Origin: Parietichytrium sp. I65-24A
Taxonomy: Eukaryota > Sar > Bigyra > Thraustochytrida > Thraustochytriidae
NCBI GenBank assembly: GCA_012862575.1
Contig: BLSF01000066.1
Span: 162,815 to 226,814 of the forward strand
Reading direction: 5' to 3'
Length of the DNA stretch: 64,000 bases
Shown here: one piece after another, positions 28,733-37,888 of the stretch
How the letters are laid out: the number at the start of each line of letters is the position of its first letter
How positions within the stretch are numbered: the first letter of the stretch is position 1
Position numbers and translations under genes: made by a program
Notes under the pieces: generated by a model
The model's database searches: none
Told to the model about the DNA's origin: nothing
What the model saw: only the letters and a program-made list of their open reading frames with translations

Positions 28733-30396
28733 TCACTCAACGTAATCCATGGTGCAGTAGTCGGAAAGGCGCAACAACTCATTCCAATCCTTTTTGCGAC
28801 GGCGTAAAGGATTAAAGTTCGTCCACCAGCGCGGCTGCTCGATGTTCTCATCAGCTTTGGCGTGGTCATAGATATTGTCCCCACACTCTTCCAGGATCCT
28901 CGACGCAGAAGATTTAGGGAACAGGCACGCCCCTTCAAGAACGAGCTTCTTGGCGGCCTTGCGCAGCTTGAGCAAAGTCTCCAATCGATCCTGAGGAATC
29001 GTCATGAGACGGTATATTCCACAAATAGAGCGAGCTGACGCGACAGCCTCTTCAAAAAGGCGCATAGTGAGCCACAGGTAAGCTAAAAGCAGTGGCGCAT
29101 AAACGTTTGCGACGATCACGAATAAGATAATAAAGAAGAAGCTGACAAGCATCTTGTTTTCGGCAATGGAGTCCACCCAGCCAATGCCGCGAGAAAGCAG
29201 CTCCCTCTCTTTGCGCTTGATGTAAAGCCACACCGGGCTCCAGATTAAAAGGCCGGGGGCAGCGATACAAAAGAGAATGCAGCACACGACGATGCGATAC
29301 GCGATAATGCGGAGACACTTTTCTCTCGAGGGGCGCTCATCATTGCTCGCCATGATTCTCCGAATGCGCTCGTCTTTGATCTGTACAGCGTCAAGTCCGA
29401 TTTGATACTGTTCCAGTGCATCGTATATCTGCCCAATGGTAATTTCTTGTTCAGCAGCTAGCCCTCGGTCCGAGCTGGAAGAGACTACGACAGTGTCCTT
29501 GTCAAGCTTCAATACCTCCACCCACCCCCTCAAAAAGTACATGTACGTTGAGAGGCTCATGTAAGTTCCTAATGGCCGCTGAATACGAGTGGCAGTGATG
29601 GCGTACTTTATGATTTTCCAATCGGGAGCGTTCACCATATTTTCCTTAAACTCCGCCTCCAGAAGCTTGAGCAGCGCGTTTGCAGACTCCTTCCTTGTGG
29701 CGTATCCGTTCTTGCCATTCTCCAACCAATCTTTGCTCACTACAATAGGAGGCCTTCATGCGCACAACACACGAAACACACCCGATTAGCGCTGTGCAGC
29801 CAACTATTTCCATCTTCAATTGACACTTACCTAAAACGAAGGAGAACGTCAGAACGAAACTTTTCTCTGTGAGTCCATGCCATCACGGCTGGTAAGAGCT
29901 TGACGGTGAAGTCATCGCGGCCAGCGGCGACCGCCCTTGAGACCGATTCCAAGGCGATATGCGCCACCCCGGACTTGAACTCGAATGAGTGCGACCGAAA
30001 CGAGCTCACTCCTTCGGGGGAGAAACCCACACAGTCGCCGCGATCCAGCAAGGCGCTGTAAACAGCCCTGAACATGTCCAGGTTGAACTCTGCGGCCTTG
30101 TCCCCATGCTCACGTTTCCGAAACACCGGTACCGCCCCTGACATCCGGATCATGTGAGAGACTACTGGAATCTCCCACAACGTATTCTTCGCGCAGAACC
30201 GAATCACCCGCGGCGTGTGGCTGATCAGCGCAATCGAGTCCGTCAACGAGTTGCCATGATTGAAGCAAAGTATCGTCGCGGAACCTGCCGGAGGCACATT
30301 TGATAGCCCACGCACGTCGAACGACGAGTAAAACACCCCGCTCGCGGTCCTGAACGCCAGCCAAAGCACATCGTACAACGGCGAATCCGACGGCAT
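28733..30396 (-). CDS. Glycerol-3-phosphate/DHAP acyltransferase, GPT2/SCT1-like
   Basis: Membrane acyltransferase making lysophosphatidate or acyl-DHAP, the first step of glycerolipid synthesis. 528 aa from two exons (30396..29831 and 29753..28733). The PlsC domain near the N-terminus has motif I NHGNSLTD (the HxxxxD catalytic pair), block II around PVFRKRE and block III FSPEGVSS. The large C-terminal part has two or three strongly hydrophobic helices (LICIAAP-type and LVSFFFIILFVIVANVYAPL) and the charged helices typical of yeast Gpt2/Sct1 rather than bacterial PlsB. The junction reads LLRFRPPIVVS, matching the family's acyl-binding strand. Probably ER membrane. With the adjacent aldehyde dehydrogenase it gives this stretch a lipid-metabolism flavour. 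Confidence 0.9.
29754..29830 (-). other. Acyltransferase intron
   Basis: 77-nt phase-2 intron, donor GTAAGT, acceptor ATGAAG. A competing acceptor (TTGTAG) 13 nt downstream would break the reading frame, so the upstream AG is preferred. Confidence 0.8.
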
Positions 30397-31576
30397 CTCT
30401 CCAAATCTACCCCTGCTGGGCTCTCTCTCGGCAAATCACCAACAGCTGCTCGCTTCTCTTACTTTTCCCCGCAGCTCCTCCTCCTCTTCAACGAGATCGA
30501 GGGTGAGAGTGAAAGTTGTAGTGAGAGCTATAGCCGCTCTCTGCCGAGAGCACTAGCTTGCAAGAGTGCGCCGCCCTTCTGTACCTCCTGTGCACCGCAA
30601 ATTTGTGAATCGCCTTCGTTGTATGTGTACTGTACACTACCTTTCACAATCAAATGTTCATCTGAGAGAGACAGAGAGAGAGAGATGAAAGATGATAAGT
30701 ATGTGTCCAGATACACTTTCCCCATGAGTGCTGGCTGGGTCCGGATTCTAGGGTCCCTATTATATAATCTATATGAGGAATAGCGGACTGCTAGCAAGTT
30801 GGAAAAGGCGGTTGCACCCAAAGTGTGAGGCACTTATACTTTACAGTATATGACTGTTATATGGATTTGCAAAGACAGTCTAAATTCTAAGATGACGGTG
30901 CTATAGTAATTAGTAATCACCGTACTATGAGGACAGCATACGTGCACTATCCTTATCCGTCTTATCCGTGAGAGAGACCTACCTGACCTACCGCCACAAG
31001 AGAGCAAAAGTCGCGTCACTTGGACGGTATTGTTACGCGACACTGCGGCCGCGCTCCGCGAAGCGCTCTGTTTTGACTGTTTGGCGATGTGGCAACTGTC
31101 AGGAGGAGGAGGAAGGAGCGGATGGGGGAAAAAGTTAATTTTTGTTAAGAACAGAACGGTCGTACTCGCTGTACATCGCTGTACATCGCTGTACATCGCT
31201 GTACATCGCGTTCATTAGAGGACGTATATATGTTTGAATGTAGAGAAAAAGGTAAGTGTAAGTCGGTGCCAACCTGTGTGCGAGATCAAGGCAGGGCTTT
31301 TGCAGTTGGGCGTGAAAAGCTGCTGGGTCGCGAGACTTGGTACAGATATTGGACTTTGGTATTTTTGCGACTTACCTATACTTGAATCCCACGTCAAAGC
31401 CCGCCCAATAGAACGTGCGATGTGATTGTCAACTGACAGAGTGTGAATTTTGAATAACTTATTAGTCGATTGTGGTTGGCGTGGAGCCTGAGTCGATCTG
31501 TCGATCGATCAGCGTATTTGTAAAAGGTCTTGTGCGACTGAAAGGGCCGAAAAGCTGTCCAGGCGGCTTGCTGCGT
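30397..31576. other. Divergent intergenic region, no gene recognised
   Basis: About 1.2 kb between the divergent acyltransferase and kinesin genes. It contains a short (GA)n run near 30668-30684 and a 10-bp tandem repeat (listed). The kinesin frame is open from 31472 but without an ATG until 31577. Confidence 0.5.
31171..31210. repeat. GTACATCGCT x 4
   Basis: Four tandem 10-bp units, the last with one mismatch, upstream of the kinesin gene. Confidence 0.9.
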
Positions 31577-34500
31577 ATGCCGAACAGCCCTTCTGCCCGG
31601 CGGGCGGGGCTGCTGGGAGGGTTGCGGGCTCGAGGTGCGGGGAAATTTCTCGAAGCGCACATTGGAGAGGAAGACGGGCCACGAACAAAGTTTGACGGGG
31701 AGGGCGTTTCCAGCGAAGAAGAGCACAAGAAGGTGTCCAAGCTGGGTCACACCAAATCTTTGACGCTCGATTCTACGTCAGATGCGTCAAACGTGAAGGC
31801 TGCGTCGAAAGCGGCTTTGGCGTTGCTCAAGGCTCGGCGAGGCCGTCGAAGCCACAATGGTGGGACATCTCTCGATGGATCGGTCAACAGCAGTGACGGC
31901 GAAGATGTTGAAACGGAAAGCATACGATCCGTGCAAATGCAAAGCAGCGTTGCAAGCTTGACACTGGAGGAGGAGCGTAAAGACGATGTGATTCTCAGCA
32001 GGACTGTTGCGGGAAACCGTGTACTAGTTTCGGCCAGAGTGCGTCCGCTGCTGCCAGGGGAGGCAGGCTCGCACTCTGACAAACGCGCGGCTATGCGCGC
32101 GGACTACTCACAACGGTCGGTCTCAGTTTGGCTTCCGCCGTCGTCTCGAGGGGGCTCACAGACGCCGGAAAAGGCCAAGAAGAAGGAGTTTATGTTTGAT
32201 CACGTCTTTGATCCAAGCTGCACGCAAGAAAATGTATACAGGACAATCGGCATTCCTTTAGTCGATGCAGTCTTAAGAGGCGTAAATGGGTGTTTGTTAG
32301 CGTATGGGCAGACCGGCGCCGGCAAGACGTATACAACGTTTGGGCCGACACACACGTTTCCCCGAACGCGTGACTCATCAAGTAGATCTAGGGAGCCTCT
32401 TCATGACGTAAGCGACACTGACGATGACGAAATGCTCGGCCTCATCCCGCGGGTGGTATGTAGCCTTTTCGAAAGTCTCGAAAACAGAGTTGAGGAGAGT
32501 CGCGAAGCGTTTCTGAAAGCTAGGCTAGAAGCAGCTTCGAACCTTGAATCTGCGGAGCCCGCGTCGATGGTGTCGCGGTATTCTTATGCTCTATACGTAA
32601 CATACTATCAGATTTACCTTGACTCGCACATACAGGATTTGCTCAATCCGGGGAATAGCAATTTGCAGATCCGAACTGTGGAGAGATCAAAAGATTTCGC
32701 AGGCACATCTCACCAAGTGGAAGGTTTGTCGTCACACAGGGTGACATCGCTGGCAGACGTCTTGGAGCTATTGGAACGCGGAGGTAAGAACAAGGTCGTC
32801 TCTCAAACCTCAATGAATGCAGCGTCTTCCCGCTCCCACTCGATTTTCACTGTTCAACTTGTGCAATACACTTCTAGTGTAGATCCGCTTCGCAATACTT
32901 CGCCACGTATCGGCGAAGCTGGGGGCTCGAACACATTTACCATCCGGTCAAAGCTGACCTGCGTGGACTTGGCAGGGTCCGAGCGGGCGAGCAAGACACA
33001 CCCTCAGGGCTTGCAACTGGAGGAAGCAAAGTCCATTAATCGTTCCCTGTCTGCACTAGGAAATGTCATCGCAGCGCTCAGTTTGAATCAGCAAAATAGC
33101 GCTGCTGCTGCGGCCTCTGAAGCGGAAAATTTTAATTCTCGAAGTTCGTATGGAGGTGGATCCGAGAATGCTGAATCCAGCGGATTTGTCCCGTGGAGGG
33201 ACTCTAAACTAACGCGAATTTTGCAGGACAGTCTCTCCGGCAATGCGCAAGTCTCTCTGGTTATAAACGTCGGTCCAGGCGCTGAAAATGTGAAAGAGAG
33301 CATAAATTCGCTCCTTTTTGGACGGCGCTCTATGCAAGTCTCCTTGGAACCGACCATCAACCTGCAAGTTGACTACCAAGTACTTTGCAAGGAGCTGCAA
33401 ATCACTCTGGACCACACAGATCACAAATATCGCAAAATCGTGGCTAGGTTGGAGGCTCAGCTTTCCAGGCAGCGGCAGGAGATGCAGTCGGAGCGCACCA
33501 AGCCTTTGCGGGAATTGGAGAAGCGGATATCGGAGCTCGAAACTGCGCTCAGGGAGGAACGCGAGAGGTACGCTGACATCTCCGAAACACACTCTCTCCT
33601 GGAGGAGTCACTACTCGAACACATTGAGGGCAATGCAGAGCTTTCGAGCAAGGTTGCAGAAATGTCTGAAAAGCTGACGTCAGCGCGTGAGAACGAGCAG
33701 CGACGTACTGAAGAGCTCTTGATCGCTCGAGACACGATTCGCAAACAAGCTCTGGAAATCGAAGGTCATCAGCAACGCTCTGACGAGATCAGACTTGAGC
33801 GCGACGGATTGAGGACACAGCTCCGCCAGGCATTGAAAGAGTCCTCTGCTCTCAGTCGTTCTATGGAGCAGATGCAAATGCAGCTAGAGGAACCAACTTG
33901 CTCTCGCGCGTCTTGCCGGGCGCAGTTAGAAACGTTGGAGGCTAAGATTAGGGATTTGGAAATACAGCTTGAGGGCCGACTAGAGTCTATCGAGCTTGAG
34001 GCAGCTAAGGAGCTTGAGCTCGCTACAACTGCCCATCACACGAAAGCTCAAGGTAAACTGCGAGCCGCCAAAAAGCAGATTCAAGAGCTCTCTGCCAAAG
34101 AGACGGCCTTAGAAGCGAGTTTGGTGGAGTTGAAAGATAAGAAACAGCGTCTGGAAGCGAATCTTACGAAAGAAAGACAGTCTGTGGCCGCAGCCAGTAC
34201 AGAGCTAGAGAAGCTCCGTGCAGCTACAACGCTTCAGAATGAGCAAAATGCCAAGCTAACCCTCGAAGTTTCAGACTTGCAGGAGCGTGAGAAGAGCTTG
34301 CTGGTCGAAAAAAGCGGTCTGGAGAAGCAAAGCGAAGAACTCAAGCAAGGAAACGACGCCTTGCTACAAGCTTTCCAAGACATGCGCCAGCGGCTTGAAG
34401 ATGCAGAGCTGAAATTGGAAGATATGACCATACTACAAGCCGAGCAACAAGAGATTTACGAAGCTCTGCTAGGTGCTGACCCTACCGGATCAATTTCCCC

Positions 34501-34771
34501 TCTGCACGCCTCGGGGACCAGGGATGCACTCCAGCGCCCATCATCGCCATCATACAGTGTGACATCACCTAACGTATTGGAAATTGATACTGCCGCAGTA
34601 CGGAGCGCTGGAGCATCGCTGGCGTTCCTTTCTCCGTCGTCTCGATCTGCTGTGACTGATGGCGGTTCCCGCGAGGAGCAAGAGGCACTGTCCTCCCCGC
34701 GCTTGCAAATGGCGTTAACGCGCTCGAAACTTGCACTGGCAAGAGCGATGAATGCCATCAATGATGTTTAG
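31577..34771 (+). CDS. Kinesin motor protein, KIN-UC/ARK-like motor with coiled coil
   Basis: Microtubule motor, 1,064 aa, first ATG 31577. A Ser/Arg-rich N-terminus (about 150 aa) precedes the motor domain (about 155-600). P-loop GQTGAGKTYTTFG (about 244), switch I NAASSRSHSIF (about 414), switch II VDLAGSERASKT (about 463), and NRSLSALGNVI and VPWRDSKLTRIL are all intact, so it should hydrolyse ATP and move. The N-terminal motor suggests plus-end direction. Two Ser/Asn-rich loops enlarge the motor. The neck (FGRRSMQVSLEP...) and the following DYQVLCKELQ helix resemble armadillo-repeat kinesins of plants and protists. A long coiled coil (about 620-970) follows, but no armadillo repeats; it ends in a Ser-rich tail. 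No intron is seen. Confidence 0.93.
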   Translation: MPNSPSARRAGLLGGLRARGAGKFLEAHIGEEDGPRTKFDGEGVSSEEEHKKVSKLGHTKSLTLDSTSDASNVKAASKAALALLKARRGRRSHNGGTSLDGSVNSSDGEDVETESIRSVQMQSSVASLTLEEERKDDVILSRTVAGNRVLVSARVRPLLPGEAGSHSDKRAAMRADYSQRSVSVWLPPSSRGGSQTPEKAKKKEFMFDHVFDPSCTQENVYRTIGIPLVDAVLRGVNGCLLAYGQTGAGKTYTTFGPTHTFPRTRDSSSRSREPLHDVSDTDDDEMLGLIPRVVCSLFESLENRVEESREAFLKARLEAASNLESAEPASMVSRYSYALYVTYYQIYLDSHIQDLLNPGNSNLQIRTVERSKDFAGTSHQVEGLSSHRVTSLADVLELLERGGKNKVVSQTSMNAASSRSHSIFTVQLVQYTSSVDPLRNTSPRIGEAGGSNTFTIRSKLTCVDLAGSERASKTHPQGLQLEEAKSINRSLSALGNVIAALSLNQQNSAAAAASEAENFNSRSSYGGGSENAESSGFVPWRDSKLTRILQDSLSGNAQVSLVINVGPGAENVKESINSLLFGRRSMQVSLEPTINLQVDYQVLCKELQITLDHTDHKYRKIVARLEAQLSRQRQEMQSERTKPLRELEKRISELETALREERERYADISETHSLLEESLLEHIEGNAELSSKVAEMSEKLTSARENEQRRTEELLIARDTIRKQALEIEGHQQRSDEIRLERDGLRTQLRQALKESSALSRSMEQMQMQLEEPTCSRASCRAQLETLEAKIRDLEIQLEGRLESIELEAAKELELATTAHHTKAQGKLRAAKKQIQELSAKETALEASLVELKDKKQRLEANLTKERQSVAAASTELEKLRAATTLQNEQNAKLTLEVSDLQEREKSLLVEKSGLEKQSEELKQGNDALLQAFQDMRQRLEDAELKLEDMTILQAEQQEIYEALLGADPTGSISPLHASGTRDALQRPSSPSYSVTSPNVLEIDTAAVRSAGASLAFLSPSSRSAVTDGGSREEQEALSSPRLQMALTRSKLALARAMNAINDV

Positions 34772-34958
34772 CGATTTTCGACTTGTTTGGGCTTCTGGCT
34801 AGAGATTGGGTGTCGCCCCACACTGAAGCATAAATCTTTATTTTACCAGTACACAGATAAATCTCGCACTTTGCAGCGAGAGCTTGCCCGGATGGTCGGG
34901 AACTGAGACGAATTAGAAAAGAAACCAGAATTTGTTGTCTATCCTTTTTTAATTAATT

Positions 34959-36074
34959 CTAAACTTTCACCTTACCTGAAATCAAGAGGCCTGGCTTTTT
35001 GGTGGCGAGAAATCTCTCGAGCTCTTGCCAAATTTTATACACTTCAATACCGTCTTGATGTCTTGACTGTTTCTTCAAAGGAAAAGTAACCACATTCCAA
35101 TTCTTAATGTGAGGCGGGAGTTTGGAATCGTCAAAGTAGACGTGCAGCCCGCGGCAATTATCAAAAATTGTTGCAGTATCTTTCCACCGCCAGTCTCGAA
35201 ACTGCCACTCTGGACCGTGGGTGAAGACTGCCGCCAGGCGGTCCCAGTGCTCGTTCTGGAATTTGCGAACAGAGTCCACCACTTTAAACCGTATTGTACC
35301 ATATTCGCCCACCTGCTTCTCCACAATGAAGGATTGCTCCTTGGTTGGATTCTTCTTCTTCATCTCCTCCGGGTGAACATAGATTCCGTTCTCCAGAAAT
35401 TGCTTGGCGTTGAACATGTTTATGATTGCCGTGGCAGCCATCGGGACCACGATAATCGGGATGCCCTTCGGTACATGCACGGCAGCAGCGCCTTGAGAGC
35501 GGCTCTTGGCCCTGTCGCCGGCCTTGCTTTTGCGGCAATCGCGCTCGATCGCCAAGGCTTCTGTAAACCTTTGCGCGCTTTGAAGCACCGAGTCTCGATC
35601 CCTTTGTGAGCCCTCCCTTTTTTTGATTTTGCGCAGCAACAGTTCTTCCGGCGACAAAGTCTTCTCCCCCTTCTTTCTTTTCCTTCCACTTGTATCATCC
35701 TGGGCATCTTTGGTCTTGCTTGCTCGTTCCGTGGTGGCTGGTCGTTCATGCGCGATGTGCTTCGTCCAGTCAACCTCCCCGCGGAGATACTTGAGAATTT
35801 CAGGGCGGTCCAAATGCGCCACGCGCTGGAGGTTCTTGCTCTGGGCAGACCGAATGTATTCTCCAATGTTCATGCTCTCTGTCTCAACGCAGTGCACCAG
35901 CGACTCAAGCGTGAGAAGGCTATTTGCAGACTTGACTGGCGTTACCGTTGTTTTGGGAAATTTACGCCCGCCAAGCGAGTAGTTTCCGTCGCCATCCTCC
36001 CCGATCTGCTGCCCGCTGGACGCTGCATCGCGCAGCGCCTGCAACGCTTCCATATTCGATTCCTCGCCGGACAT
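34959..36074 (-). CDS. CDC73: Cdc73/parafibromin, Paf1 complex subunit
   Basis: Nuclear subunit of the Paf1 transcription-elongation complex that travels with RNA polymerase II. 371 aa from ATG 36074. The N-terminal half is charged, with a basic KRKKGEKTLSPEELLLRKIKKRE segment split by short linkers. The C-terminal half (about 200-365) is the Cdc73 Ras-like domain: IPIIVVPMAATAIINMFN, FLENGIYVHP, YGTIRFKVVDS, then DRLAAVFTHGPEWQFRDW and a closing helix VYKIWQELERFLA. Shorter than human parafibromin (531 aa) and close to the yeast size; the long N-terminal segment is reduced. It converges with the kinesin gene, with 187 bp between the stops. Confidence 0.95.
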   Translation of the reverse strand: MSGEESNMEALQALRDAASSGQQIGEDGDGNYSLGGRKFPKTTVTPVKSANSLLTLESLVHCVETESMNIGEYIRSAQSKNLQRVAHLDRPEILKYLRGEVDWTKHIAHERPATTERASKTKDAQDDTSGRKRKKGEKTLSPEELLLRKIKKREGSQRDRDSVLQSAQRFTEALAIERDCRKSKAGDRAKSRSQGAAAVHVPKGIPIIVVPMAATAIINMFNAKQFLENGIYVHPEEMKKKNPTKEQSFIVEKQVGEYGTIRFKVVDSVRKFQNEHWDRLAAVFTHGPEWQFRDWRWKDTATIFDNCRGLHVYFDDSKLPPHIKNWNVVTFPLKKQSRHQDGIEVYKIWQELERFLATKKPGLLISGKVKV

Positions 36075-37888
36075 CCTCTTGTTCGGCTACCGACCCAAAT
36101 TAGCGACCAACGGAGACTCTAAAAAAAAAGAATTCCAACCATCGAAAGCCAGTGTCAGCGTCCGTGTCAGCGCCATCGCCATCGTCATCGCCATCGCCAT
36201 CGCCATCGCCGTATCGCATGAATCAGTCATTCCGTCAAACAAGGAAATATGTTAATAAAGACAACCTCATCTTCAAAACCCAAACGACCAACCACATTTT
36301 ATTTTAACGCCCAAGCCAAATTCGTCTGCCTTCCTCGCACTATCGCACAGATTCCCTCACGTCCTTTCGCTCTCACCAATTCAAAAACTTACCTCTAAGC
36401 TATCTCGCAACGCTCCTCTCCTCACGTTTTTTTTCTTTTCTTTTCTTTTCTTCTCTCAATCCTGTCACCTCTCTCTCCTTCTCCTCCTTCTCCTCCCTCT
36501 CAATCTATTCTCTCTCTTTCCCTCTTCCTCCTCTTCGCACTTGTGGAAAACGTACGCGTCTTAAGCACTCTTAATCTAAAGCGTAGGTGAGAGCGAGTGT
36601 GCTCTGTGAGGACCACCGTCGCAGTGCGCGCCGTTTCTTCCCACAGTGAGGTGCTATTGGATACGCGTAGCAACCCGTATGATAGGAGTGGTAGCTGGCG
36701 GTTACACTCCAGTAGGCTGTAGGGAGTTCTGGAAGAATGTTCTCTTTTGTTCTTTGCTAGCGCTTACGATGCTGACGAAAGCAAGGAAATCGTTCCGCGA
36801 AAAACCGTTGAAGAAGGCTAAGTAAAGGCTAGGAAGGCTACCCGTTAATGCCAATGCACGGTGAAAAGTTTTCGATCCACAGATACAACAGATGGGCGAA
36901 AGAATGATTTACTGAGGACAATGTCGTGTTCGCATTCCGCGCACTGCATCGTCGCCACCATCCCCTTCACCTCATTCATCGTCTCCATCGTCTCCATCGT
37001 CTCCATCGTCTCCATCGTCTCCATCGTCTCCATCGTCTCAAGTGAGAGTTGGGTTCTGGTAGGTCCGTTCTGGTAGTTCTGGTTCTGCTTCGGGTTCTGC
37101 TGGTTCTGGGCTCACTGTCCAAGTACTAGTACCGGTACCGTACTGAGTACTCCTATCTGTGCTTCAGGTTCTTACTCTAGAGCTAGTGGCTCTATTTATC
37201 ACATAGCACACATAGGCTAGGTAGCAGTACCCCCTTTGTCACAGAGTACATATGTGCGCCTTGTAATGGCCGTGATGGGCGAAACCCTAGCAGTCATCAC
37301 TCAACTTGAAGTGGCAAGCCCACAGTGCAACTTCCAAACAGTCCAAACAGTCCAAACAGTCAAAAGCAACGTCCAAATAGTCCAACAAGTCCAAGAAGCG
37401 CTCCACATCACTGCTTGCTCGCTTCGTTCGAGAACGCGAGGCCAGACGGCGCCGCGAGTCTCTCCACCCTGCGATTCGAGTGACTGAGCGGCGAGCTGAC
37501 TGAAAGGACTTTCTCTGTTCGATTTCGGAAGTCTGAGTTGTGAGTTCTTGAGTTCTTGAGTTCTGAAAAACCCAAATTGTGGGATTTTGACTGGGTCTCC
37601 CTCGGATCCGACTGGTAGGTGTTGACGGCGACTGCGGGCACCGAGAGAAGTGGGAGCGAGGGAGGAGGACTGGAAGAGTGCGTATGCAGCAGTGCTTCGT
37701 AGCCGCCCGGTGGCGGAGGAGGTGAATTGGGTCTGAAGAGCAGCAAAGCTTTCACCGGCAGGCAGTCTCGAAAGGTGAACGACCGAATTGGGAGAGAGTA
37801 GCGGAGTAGAGAGGAGGGCCACCATTGCTTACTCGGCTGATACATCTTGTACGAGTACAGAGCGAGATTGGGGATTGGGAGTCGGGAG
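36075..37888. other. Intergenic region with simple repeats
   Basis: About 1.8 kb between the divergent Cdc73 and NACHT-ankyrin genes. It holds GCCATC repeats (about 36170-36210), TTTTC and TCTCC pyrimidine tracts (about 36428-36530), a 9-bp tandem repeat (listed), GGTTCT-type hexamers (about 37060-37110) and CAAACAGTC repeats (about 37336-37365). Open frames through these are repeat-derived. The NACHT gene frame is open to 37847 but its first ATG is 37889. Confidence 0.5.
36981..37034. repeat. GTCTCCATC x 6
   Basis: Six perfect 9-bp tandem units. On the minus strand they spell Met-Glu-Thr repeats in a 62-codon frame that is not considered a gene. Confidence 0.92.

Noticed and set aside
29740-29753. 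Acceptor TTGTAG as the start of acyltransferase exon 2
   Set aside because: It would shift the frame; the AG 13 nt upstream keeps phase and restores RFRPPIVV.
24517-30396. Lipid/redox operon
   Set aside because: The genes have separate promoters with 650-820 bp gaps and introns; eukaryotic neighbours on one strand only.
36845-37033. Met-Glu-Thr repeat frame
   Set aside because: Direct translation of the 9-bp GTCTCCATC microsatellite.
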